From Planctomycetota bacterium (GTDB lineage Bacteria > Planctomycetota > JAJSAM01), in contig JAJSAM010000014.1 of NCBI GenBank assembly GCA_024274785.1, positions 38,988 through 102,987 of the forward strand: a stretch of 64,000 nucleotides of DNA, given 5' to 3'. The position numbers and the translations under genes are program-made. The notes beneath the pieces are model-generated. The model made no database searches, was not told the DNA's origin, and saw only the letters and a list, made by a program, of their open reading frames with translations. Below, in pieces: positions 18,127 to 25,866 of this stretch. Positions within the stretch are counted from its first letter, which is position 1, and every line of letters starts with the position of its first letter.

Positions 18127-19587
18127 ATGGGCAAGCCATACCAGCAGTACTTCAATGCGCTGCCCTGCTATCTGACCGTGCAGGATCGGGACTTCCGGAT
18201 CATCGACGCCAACGATCGCTTTCGTGGCGACTTCGGGGATTGGGAAGGACGGTTATGCTACCAGGTCTACAAGCACCGATCCGAGAAGTGCGAGGTCTGC
18301 CCGGTGGAGCGGGTCTTTCACGACGGCCAGAGCCACCGCAGCGAGGAACTGGTGCGGGCCCGGGACGGCCGGGAAGTCTGCGTCCTGGTGGATGCCACGC
18401 CGATCCGGGGGGAGGACGGCCGGATCGAGTCCGTCATCGAGATGTCCACGGACGTCACTCATATCAAGAGGCTCTCGGACCAGCTGAAGCGAAGCCAGAA
18501 CCGCCTGCGGCTCCTGTTCGACGAGGTCCCCTGCTACATATCGATTCAGGATCGGGAGCTCAACATCGTCGAGGCCAACCGGCTGAGCCAGGAGACCTTC
18601 GGCAGTTGCCTCGGGCGCAAGTGCTACGAGGCCTACCGCAAGCGCACGGAGGAGTGTGTTCCCTGTGCGGTGCAGCAGACCTTCGAGGATGGCCGAACCC
18701 ACAGCCACGAGGAAGTCCTCACCGATCTCGAGGGGCAGTCACGCCACGTGCTCGTGACGACCTCCGCCATCCGCTCCCCGGACGGTGACATCGACGGTGT
18801 GATGGAGATGGCCGCGGATATCACCACTCTGCGGGAGTTGCAGTCGCAGCTTTCCTCGCTCGGTATGCTCGTCGGTTCCATTTCGCACGGGCTGAAGGGT
18901 CTCCTGAACGGGCTGGCGGGAGGGATGTACCTGGTGAACTCCGGGCTCAGGAAGGAGGACCGGCCGCGGATGCTGAAGGGCTGGGAGATGGTCAAGCGCA
19001 ACGTCGCCCAGGTGAAGAGCATGGTCAGTGACATCCTCTACTACGCGAAGGACCGTGAAGTGCTCCGCGAGCCACTGAGTCCCACGGGCGCGGCGCGCGA
19101 CGCCTGCGACCTCGTGCAGTCGAGGGCCGCCGACCTCGAGATCGAACTGGTCCGGGAGTTCGATGAGGATGTCGGGAAGCTCGATGCCGACCCGCAGGCG
19201 CTCCGGTCCCTCCTCGTCAACCTGATCGAGAACTCCCTCGATGCCTGCCGCCTGGACCGGAAGAAGCCATCTCACCGGGTGACTGTCGAGGTGAGGGGCA
19301 CTGGCCGTTCGATCCTGTTTTCGATCTCGGACAACGGAATCGGCATGGACGAGGAGACGAGGGAGAAGGCGTTCAGTCTCTTCTTCTCGAGCAAAGGACT
19401 TTCCGGAACCGGGCTCGGATTGTTCATCGCCAACAAGATCGTTCGCGCCCACGACGGGCGAATCGAGATGACGTCAGAGCCCGGAGTCGGCACACAGTTC
19501 CACGTCAGGCTTCCGCGTACCGCTCCGGAAGGAGCGAATGCGGATGCGGATACAATGAGTGCGAAGAGTTCCCAACCGAGGAGCTGA
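18127..19587 (+). CDS. PAS-PAS sensor histidine kinase with Cys-bearing PAS domains
   Basis: Of the 486 residues, about 1-120 and 125-240 are two related PAS domains. Each carries a matching cysteine set: CYQVYKHRSEKCEVCPV in the first and CYEAYRKRTEECVPCAV in the second. The dimerisation/phosphoacceptor His is in GSISHGLKGLLNGLAGG. The ATPase domain shows the N box (LIENSLDAC), G1 (SDNGIGMDEE) and G2 (GTGLGLFI). It is soluble, with no membrane helix. Located 24 bp after the Hdr-receiver fusion and 2 bp before a receiver protein, it is the obvious kinase for both receivers. The Cys motifs suggest redox, metal or heme sensing (inference). Confidence 0.88.
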   Translation: MGKPYQQYFNALPCYLTVQDRDFRIIDANDRFRGDFGDWEGRLCYQVYKHRSEKCEVCPVERVFHDGQSHRSEELVRARDGREVCVLVDATPIRGEDGRIESVIEMSTDVTHIKRLSDQLKRSQNRLRLLFDEVPCYISIQDRELNIVEANRLSQETFGSCLGRKCYEAYRKRTEECVPCAVQQTFEDGRTHSHEEVLTDLEGQSRHVLVTTSAIRSPDGDIDGVMEMAADITTLRELQSQLSSLGMLVGSISHGLKGLLNGLAGGMYLVNSGLRKEDRPRMLKGWEMVKRNVAQVKSMVSDILYYAKDREVLREPLSPTGAARDACDLVQSRAADLEIELVREFDEDVGKLDADPQALRSLLVNLIENSLDACRLDRKKPSHRVTVEVRGTGRSILFSISDNGIGMDEETREKAFSLFFSSKGLSGTGLGLFIANKIVRAHDGRIEMTSEPGVGTQFHVRLPRTAPEGANADADTMSAKSSQPRS

Positions 19588-19589
19588 TC

Positions 19590-19973
19590 ATGGCCGAAGT
19601 GGCGAAGAACATCCTGGTAGTGGACGACGTTCCCGATGAGCGCGGCTACCTGGTGACCGTGCTGGCTGACGCCGGCTATACCGTGGCGGAGGCCGCGGAC
19701 GGTGAGGAGGCGCTCGAACACGTCGCGACGGCGCGTCCGGACCTCATCACCCTCGACATCACGATGCCCGAGAAGTCCGGCGTCTCCGTCTACCGGAGTC
19801 TGAAGAGCGGCGCCGACACGAAAGACATCCCGATCATCGTGGTGACCGGCGTCTCCGACGACTTCAGGGAGTTCATCTCCTCACGTCGCCAGGTGCCGCC
19901 TCCGGACGGTTACCTGGGCAAGCCGGTGGACCACGAGGAACTTCTGAAGACGGTGGAGGGCCTGCTGCCATAG
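19590..19973 (+). CDS. single-domain response regulator receiver
   Basis: A 127-residue stand-alone receiver domain with acidic pair VVDDVPDE, phosphoacceptor LITLDITMPE, VVTG and YLGKPVD. No output domain is present. It closely resembles the receiver fused to the HdrD-like protein upstream, including the insert RQVPPPDGYL. It starts 2 bp after the kinase stop, so it is cotranscribed. It probably accepts phosphate from that kinase and acts on a partner protein, or serves as a phosphate sink for the fused receiver. Stop codon TAG. Confidence 0.88.
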   Translation: MAEVAKNILVVDDVPDERGYLVTVLADAGYTVAEAADGEEALEHVATARPDLITLDITMPEKSGVSVYRSLKSGADTKDIPIIVVTGVSDDFREFISSRRQVPPPDGYLGKPVDHEELLKTVEGLLP

Positions 19974-20200
19974 GCATCCTCCGGGATGACCCTGGTGGTT
20001 GGATTCCGGCAGAGACGGCCCGGTGGTTTCGCTCCGCCTGCTGCCGGCCGGAGCGGATCCGCTGCGGGCCCAGGTGGTGCGGTCGAATGGCCAGGCCGTG
20101 TTCACCACCCGCACGTCTTCCAGGTACCCGGCCCAGGGGGTATCAACGCGACTCAGGCTGAGTTCGGAGCACCGCCCTCCGCGCGACTCTTCCTCTTTCT

Positions 20201-21106
20201 CTACCGCCTCCGGAGCCGGCGGCGCGCGGCTGCGAAGACGCCGATGAGCCCCACCGAGAAAAGCACCAGGGTCGATGGCTCGGGGGTGCTGGTGTAGGAG
20301 AGGTTGTCCATCTGGAGGAACTCGGCACCCTCGCCCCACTGCTTCCAGGCATCGGGAGTGCCGAGAGCGTAACCGGGCATCGAGACCACGAACCGGTCGA
20401 TCAAGCCCAGGCTCGAAGCGTCGAGGTACTGCCAGGACTGGGGATCCAGGGCCATCGTGACACTGCCGACGGAGGAGCCATCGGCGTAACCCGTGATACG
20501 GACATTCGACGCCGACAGCCAGGGACCGGCAGTCTGGCCATTGTCGGCCCAACTGCCCACGAAATCGGCGCCGTGCAGTACGAAGTCCAGGCCGGCCCTG
20601 TGAGTCACGACCATTTCGTAGAGCACGTCTCCCGTGTCACCGCCGAGGGACGCGAAGCTGTCGGTGTCGCTCAGACTGCCGCCGTACAGACCATTGGCCC
20701 GCGTGTAAGTCTGGACCAGAACGCCCGTCGGCGTCGCGGCGGGAATCGGGCCGTTGCCGTCCCACAGGCCGTTCAGGCTGTTGTAGCCATAGGTATCCGC
20801 CGAGCCTCTCCAGACCAGGCCACCGTAGGTATCGCCGACATGGTCCCTGCGCCCCGTGTACCAGGGGCCACCATCGTTCGACCCGATCAGCGCTTCCGAG
20901 TAGGTCCCGTCGGCGTTGCGGGCCGTCGTAGTGCCATCCCCCTTGCCGATCAACCCGAGATCATCGAACGTCAACAGTCCTGCCGATGCGGTTTCCCACG
21001 CAGAGACGATCGTCCCGACGGCAACCAGAACGCAACCGATAGTCACAAGTCTCCCCGGCATCGCGGCACCCCGGCACTCCCTGTGCTCCGACCCGTCCAG
21101 CCTCAT
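20201..21106 (-). CDS. PEP-CTERM sorted exoprotein
   Basis: This protein of about 300 residues has a Sec signal (VTIGCVLVAVGTIVSA), a Gly/Asp/Tyr-rich beta-sandwich body, and a C-terminal PEP-CTERM signal: STPEPSTLVLFSVGLIGVF, then an Arg-rich tail. PEP-CTERM proteins are handled by exosortase and end at the cell surface, often with exopolysaccharide. No exosortase gene is in the window. I chose the ATG at 21106 because GGAGG sits 5 bp before it; 21061 is an alternative closer to the signal core. The function of the body is unknown. Confidence 0.8.
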   Translation of the reverse strand: MRLDGSEHRECRGAAMPGRLVTIGCVLVAVGTIVSAWETASAGLLTFDDLGLIGKGDGTTTARNADGTYSEALIGSNDGGPWYTGRRDHVGDTYGGLVWRGSADTYGYNSLNGLWDGNGPIPAATPTGVLVQTYTRANGLYGGSLSDTDSFASLGGDTGDVLYEMVVTHRAGLDFVLHGADFVGSWADNGQTAGPWLSASNVRITGYADGSSVGSVTMALDPQSWQYLDASSLGLIDRFVVSMPGYALGTPDAWKQWGEGAEFLQMDNLSYTSTPEPSTLVLFSVGLIGVFAAARRRLRRR

Positions 21107-21310
21107 CGAAGCCTCCGAGACCGGGCGCGGTTCACTCACACGACGAGAAATTGCGGCCATGCGCTTCAGGGGAATGAAAGCGGAAGCAGCGCCTGGTGTC
21201 AAGTGGAGCGTGAACTTCGCCGAAGGACTTCCGCGGGCTTCGAGTCCTCCATTCGGAGGGACGAGCTTCTTCTCGTCCGCGTGTCACCGAAGGCGACCTC
21301 GAGGGGGAAC

Positions 21311-21384
21311 CATCCCGGCACCTCCGACGGCGTTTTCAGCGACAACGTGAGTCCGGCATCCTGTTACCCCGACAAACCGCTAGT
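21311..21384 (-). repeat. repeat family B, copy 1, starting at a TAG stop codon
   Basis: Read on the minus strand, the segment begins with the stop codon of the metalloprotease gene and continues GTTTGTCGGGGTAACAGGAT, then through GAAAACGCCGTCGGAG. The same about 65-bp sequence follows the TAG of the selenoprotein candidate at 35919. In both places the repeat has the same orientation to the gene it ends. Confidence 0.7.
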
Positions 21385-22354
21385 CGGATTCCTCCGACCG
21401 CTGCGCCAGCTTGTCGAGTTCCCGGGCCAGGATGGCGAAGACCTCTTTCGGATTGAGCTGGGCCAGCTTCCCCAGGGTCGTGCCCTCGGCCGCGCTCTCG
21501 GCGACCAGCAGCCCGATGTAGTACCCGGCCTCCGGCGGCACCTGCGTGTCGTTTCTCTCCGCCCCGAAGTAGAGGCGTTTCAGTCGATGGTCGTTCTCGC
21601 CGAGGTTCTTCCTGAGATCCGCGGCGAGTTGGGGGAGCAGGTCGTAGCAGAGGTTCATCTTCTCGACCGGAAAACCGAGGTATGTACTGCGCTTTTCTCC
21701 CGGCACCACCACCGCGGAAGCGTAGGTCGCCAGGCCCTCCGCCCAGAGGGTGCGGTACAGCCCACCACCGCCATCGAAGGTCCGGAGGTGGTGGAAGTGG
21801 AAGAGCTCGTGTGCGAGGGTGATGCGCAGTTGCAGTGTGCCGGGCTTCGTGAAGGACTCGAGCCCGAGTGCGACGACCTCTTTCCCGCCGACCGTCAGCG
21901 CCTTGCCCCGGAAGCTGAAGGAGATCGTGATAAAGATATCGGTGGCCGCTCGCGCCTCCGGCAGCGCCTTCCGGAAATCCCGAGCCACTCCTTCGACCAC
22001 GGAGACGATCCCCTGGTTCCGCCTCGCGATGGCGTCGATCCGGGGGGCGATTTCCTCCCAGAAACGTCGGATGCAGACCTGCCGGTAGGCGATCCGGTCG
22101 TCGCCCTCCTTGCGCCGGTAGATCGCGTCGGCGAAGAACTGCGGGTACTTCATTTCGAGCATCTCGGTCCAACGGCGATCCCGGGTCGGACCGTCACTCT
22201 CCGCGCAGGTCCGGTGGTAGGCGATGAAGTCATCGACCATATTGACGACGCGAAACGCCGGGGCGGGGGCATCGCCGTCCTCCTCGGCAAATCCCGCGGC
22301 CGCGGTGATGGAGAGAAGGGCCAGGACCGGTGTGATCGTTACCAGGCGTTTCAT
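21380..22354 (-). CDS. secreted zinc metalloprotease-like protein
   Basis: The 324-residue product has a Sec signal peptide (cleavage near GFA-EED) and a gluzincin-type active site. AHELFHFHH contains HExxH, and WAEGLATYAS about 25 residues later supplies the Glu ligand. This matches DUF2268-like predicted peptidases. The C-terminal region is helical. The substrate is unknown. The stop is TAG at 21380-21382 and lies at the very start of repeat family B, so the last codons may have been shaped by the repeat insertion. Confidence 0.72.
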   Translation of the reverse strand: MKRLVTITPVLALLSITAAAGFAEEDGDAPAPAFRVVNMVDDFIAYHRTCAESDGPTRDRRWTEMLEMKYPQFFADAIYRRKEGDDRIAYRQVCIRRFWEEIAPRIDAIARRNQGIVSVVEGVARDFRKALPEARAATDIFITISFSFRGKALTVGGKEVVALGLESFTKPGTLQLRITLAHELFHFHHLRTFDGGGGLYRTLWAEGLATYASAVVVPGEKRSTYLGFPVEKMNLCYDLLPQLAADLRKNLGENDHRLKRLYFGAERNDTQVPPEAGYYIGLLVAESAAEGTTLGKLAQLNPKEVFAILARELDKLAQRSEESD

Positions 22355-22419
22355 GTCTGCCTCCCTGCAAGGTGATTCTACGCGCGGCGGGGAAGAGGTG
22401 GAAGCGGGCGTGCAGCCTC

Positions 22420-22447
22420 TTGACCGGAAAAATCGATTACCTAGACT
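22420..22447 (+). promoter_or_regulatory. promoter of the first C11 peptidase gene
   Basis: TTGACC, 16 bp, TAGACT. The same two hexamers with the same 16-bp spacing occur at 25750-25777 before the paralogous gene, while the spacers differ in sequence. This supports a functional sigma70-type promoter. The predicted leader is about 180 nt. Confidence 0.65.
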
Positions 22448-22632
22448 GAATTGCCACGGCGCGGCCCAGCCGCAATGGAGGGTCGATCTCCGGGCGACCG
22501 TGCTGGCGGTCCGGGAGCGTCACGCAGAATCTGCGTGCGCCGCGAAGGTCTTGAACGTCAGTAGCATAGTCGGGGGGGGGGGTGCTGTTCCTCCTGTGTC
22601 GCATTGTCCTGGGCTTCCGGGGAGATTTCTTC

Positions 22633-25600
22633 ATGCGTATCGCCGCGGCGCTGCTCGTCCTCGTGCTCCTCTCTTCTTCCGCTTTGGCGGCGCCCCCGAA
22701 CGTGGTCCGCTCCGAACCGGAAAACGGCACCATCGACGTGCCCGTGGATATCGGCATGCTTCGAATCCACTTCGACCAGGACATGGCCACCGGCTCCTGG
22801 ACGATCTGGAAGTCGGAGCGAGGGGAACTCCCGCCCCTGAAGAGGATCTCCGACACTCCGTTCCGTGACGCTCGCACCTTCGAGCTTCCGATGGAGACGC
22901 TCGAACCGGGCAAGACCTACGCCATCCGGCTGAACAACACCGCGCGCGGCAAGCTCGGCTTCCGCTCCGCGGCGGGAGAGCCGCTTCCCGACACCGTGAT
23001 CGCGTTCCGGACCGCGGACTCGGCGGCGCCAGCCCCGCAGGAGCCCGACAAGCCGGCGATTCCCGCGAAACCCGCAAAGCCCGGAAAGCCCGGAAAGCCC
23101 GGAAAGCCCGGAAAGCCCGGAAAGCCCGGAAAGATGAACCTGGGCCCGGTCCGCACCGATCCCGACCGGCTGTGGACGGTGCTGGTCTACATGGCTGCTG
23201 ACAACGACGTGGAGCGCTTCGCCCCCGAGGCGCTGAATGACATCGAGGCCCGCTTCCCGGACCGGGGGGTGGAGATCATCGTGCTCTTCGACCGCGCGAA
23301 GGAGTATGACCGTTCGCACGGGGACTGGCACGACACCCGCGTCTACCGGGTCAAGCGGGGAAACCGCGATGACGCCCTGGAGTCGGAGCAGATTGCCGGT
23401 CTCGGCGAGCTCAACATGGGCTCCGCCGACACTCTCGCCGAGTTCATCGCCGCCGGCCTCCGGACGTTCCCGGCGCCTCGCACCTGTCTCCTGATGTGGG
23501 ATCACGGCATGGGCTGGGGAGGCAATGCGGTGGATGTGGATGCGCCGGGGGCGAAGAAGAGCCCGGACGAACTGACCCTCCTCGAACTGCGGGATGGTAT
23601 GGCCCGGGGGCTCCAGGGCGGGGGGCGCGAGAAGCTCGACATCGTGCTCTTTCACATGTGCCTGATGGCCCAGGTGGAGATCGCGACGGAGATGATGTCG
23701 GTGGCTGACTACATGGTCGCCTCGGAAGCGATGATCCCCTGCGCGATCGTGCCCTACGGCAATCTGTTGGCGAGCCTGGCCACGCAGACCGACCCTCGCG
23801 CCGCCGCCGCGGGGATGGTGGAGATCTACCGGCAGGCCTATCTGGCGAAGAAGGACGAGGGCTCGACTTCCTCGGCGATCGACCTCGCGAGGCTCCCCGG
23901 GTTGCTCGATGCCATCGACGCTCTCGCCGGAAGGCTCGTCGGCGCGGCCGATCGCGATTGGCCGACACTCACCCGTTCGCTGTTCTTCTCCGAGAACTAC
24001 ATGGGGCGGACCGACTACCGGATGGGGAAGAACGCCACCGCCAGCATCGACCTGCTCGACGCGGTCCGGAGAATGCGCGCCAACTCGAAGGACTTTCCGG
24101 CGGAGCCGGAGTACCAGCGGCTGGAGCAGGAGTTCAGGGCATGCGTGCTCGACAATTATACCGGGGAGCGATGGAAGCTCAGCCGCGGGCTCGCGATCTA
24201 CGGTCCCATTCGCGCCGAGAACCTGGGCGCGGCCTACCGGCAGACCACCTTCGGAAAACGAGGCGGCTGGCTCGGCCTCCTCGACCGCGTACATGCCGCC
24301 CAGAAGAGGCAGATGTCTCCCCCGAAGGTGAAGGACATCCGGTTGCTCGACGCTGCCGGACGCCCCACGGAAACCGTGACGGGACTCTCCGGGACCCAGG
24401 TGCGGTTCACCGTCGAAGGGCGCAACATCCTGTGGGTGCTGGCCAACCAGGTGAGGCCCATCCGGGAGCCGAAGGGCATGGCGGTGATGTTCCGGACGTT
24501 CATTGTCGATGACCGCTACGAGAAGCGCAAGGCGGACATGGCGACCGAACTCATCGACCTGGCGATGCCGATCTACGTGGACGGCGACAACCCGATCGCC
24601 AAGGAAGCGGGGGGGCTCGGCTTCAGGGTCACCGACGGAAAGAAACTCTACGAAGCCACGATCGACTACTCGGATCCCTCCCAGTTGCGCCTTCTCCGGG
24701 TGCCGGCCATCTATCGCCACCCCGAGGATGGTGAGTTCCGGTGCGACATCATGTTCGATGTCAACTGGTCCCGGGCGGTCTTCGTCATCGGCTACATTCC
24801 GATGGCCGACGGTCGCTTCATGCCGAAGCAGTTCATTCCCAAGCCCGACGCGGAGCTCACCCTGCTCTACCAGGTGTTTACCGAGGACAACAAGGTGACG
24901 TTCGTGCCGACCGGCAAGGTGACGTGGAAGGACGGGCTGATGATCATTCCCGTTTTCGACGATCCCGGTCGCTACGGGTTGATGATCGAGGTTGAGTCCA
25001 TCGAGGGCTCCGGCGCCAGCAAGATGGTCGTCTGGGAGCAGAAGAGCAACCCGGCCTTCGACAAGCTGACGAAGGAAGGGGGGCGGTTCGGAGCGCGGGA
25101 ATTGATCGGTGAGTGGGACCTGCGGCATGGCGTGTCCCGGGAGGGAGGTGGCCTCAAGTTCGAACCGACCGACATCACCGTTCAGTTCGGCGTGGATCCG
25201 AAGGAGCCGAACGTGCTGCGGTATGAGTACCGGTCTCCGACGAAAGAGGTGCCGAAGGGAGTGGTCTTCGTCGAGACCCGAGGGGCGCCCTGCCTGATCT
25301 ATTTCGAGCGGGACGAGAAGGGCGAATGGAAGCGCTCGGAACTCCAGATCGCGTTTCACATTCCCGAGCAGGGCGTGGATCGGTTCATCCTGAAGGACGT
25401 ATTCAGGGGGAACGTGTACCTTCTGGTGAGGAAGGGCGGAACGCCTCCGCCGCCACCGTCGTCTCAGGTCGCCAGTCTGGCCGGTACCTGGCAGACCGCG
25501 GACGGTCGGATCACGATCGTCATGAACGAAACAAACTACCAGGCCTACACCGACGGCATGCTGACCGATCAGGGCAGCTACGAGGTCAGGGGCGACAAGG

Positions 25601-25716
25601 TCTACGCCCGGAACCCGCGGGGGCAATCCATGGAGATCACTTTCGTGCGCTCCGGGAACCGGATGACGTTCACCTACCCGAACGGGATGGTCCTGCAACT
25701 GAAGAAGACGCGGTAG
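22633..25716 (+). CDS. secreted C11 (clostripain-family) peptidase, copy 1
   Basis: The 1027-residue exoprotein begins with a signal peptide (ending SALA-APP) and an SbsA-type Ig-like domain (about 20-125), then a Lys-Pro-Gly repeat linker. A clostripain-family C11 domain follows, with the catalytic dyad His291 in LLMWDHGMGW and Cys343 in FHMCLMAQVE. A long C-terminal region ends, after a Pro-rich linker, in a small lipocalin-like module (LAGTWQTADGRITIVMN). C11 enzymes cleave after Arg or Lys and often self-process. The ATG at 22633 follows GGGGAG. It is a tandem paralogue of the next gene. Stop codon TAG. Confidence 0.85.
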   Translation: MRIAAALLVLVLLSSSALAAPPNVVRSEPENGTIDVPVDIGMLRIHFDQDMATGSWTIWKSERGELPPLKRISDTPFRDARTFELPMETLEPGKTYAIRLNNTARGKLGFRSAAGEPLPDTVIAFRTADSAAPAPQEPDKPAIPAKPAKPGKPGKPGKPGKPGKPGKMNLGPVRTDPDRLWTVLVYMAADNDVERFAPEALNDIEARFPDRGVEIIVLFDRAKEYDRSHGDWHDTRVYRVKRGNRDDALESEQIAGLGELNMGSADTLAEFIAAGLRTFPAPRTCLLMWDHGMGWGGNAVDVDAPGAKKSPDELTLLELRDGMARGLQGGGREKLDIVLFHMCLMAQVEIATEMMSVADYMVASEAMIPCAIVPYGNLLASLATQTDPRAAAAGMVEIYRQAYLAKKDEGSTSSAIDLARLPGLLDAIDALAGRLVGAADRDWPTLTRSLFFSENYMGRTDYRMGKNATASIDLLDAVRRMRANSKDFPAEPEYQRLEQEFRACVLDNYTGERWKLSRGLAIYGPIRAENLGAAYRQTTFGKRGGWLGLLDRVHAAQKRQMSPPKVKDIRLLDAAGRPTETVTGLSGTQVRFTVEGRNILWVLANQVRPIREPKGMAVMFRTFIVDDRYEKRKADMATELIDLAMPIYVDGDNPIAKEAGGLGFRVTDGKKLYEATIDYSDPSQLRLLRVPAIYRHPEDGEFRCDIMFDVNWSRAVFVIGYIPMADGRFMPKQFIPKPDAELTLLYQVFTEDNKVTFVPTGKVTWKDGLMIIPVFDDPGRYGLMIEVESIEGSGASKMVVWEQKSNPAFDKLTKEGGRFGARELIGEWDLRHGVSREGGGLKFEPTDITVQFGVDPKEPNVLRYEYRSPTKEVPKGVVFVETRGAPCLIYFERDEKGEWKRSELQIAFHIPEQGVDRFILKDVFRGNVYLLVRKGGTPPPPPSSQVASLAGTWQTADGRITIVMNETNYQAYTDGMLTDQGSYEVRGDKVYARNPRGQSMEITFVRSGNRMTFTYPNGMVLQLKKTR
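23077..23133 (+). repeat. 9-bp tandem repeat encoding Lys-Pro-Gly
   Basis: Six or so head-to-tail copies of GGAAAGCCC inside the C11 peptidase gene give a (KPG)n linker between the Ig-like and peptidase domains. The paralogue has a different Pro-rich linker of similar place, so the array arose after duplication and may vary in length between strains. Confidence 0.85.
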
Positions 25717-25749
25717 AGACGCGGTAGTCGGCGGCACGGGGCTCACCCC

Positions 25750-25777
25750 TTGACCCGGCCGGGGCTTTCCCTAGACT
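25750..25777 (+). promoter_or_regulatory. promoter of the second C11 peptidase gene
   Basis: TTGACC, 16 bp, TAGACT, matching the promoter at 22420-22447 in both hexamers and spacing. It lies 90 bp before the start codon, so the second gene need not depend on read-through from the first. Confidence 0.65.
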
Positions 25778-25866
25778 GACGTGGTTGCCTGAACTGACCT
25801 GGCGCGGTCGGTGGGGTGATGCTCCGCCCCGGCGTCTGGAGTCCGTCAGATGGGGAGGTCTCTTCC

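Noticed and set aside
19974..20200. Minus-strand stretch resembling the end of a LamG-type protein (AGYLEDVRVVNTAW)
   Set aside because: The match is a dozen residues with no surrounding domain, and reading continues into non-coding sequence, so it was not called.
23077..23133. CRISPR-like array
   Set aside because: The 9-bp head-to-tail units have no spacers and lie inside a coding frame. No CRISPR array or cas gene was seen anywhere in the window.
22558..25746. Very long open frame on the minus strand opposite the first C11 peptidase gene (over 1000 codons), and similar long antisense frames elsewhere
   Set aside because: These are by-products of GC-rich codon bias. The plus-strand frame has a signal peptide, catalytic motifs and a paralogue, while the antisense translation is low-complexity and has no motif.
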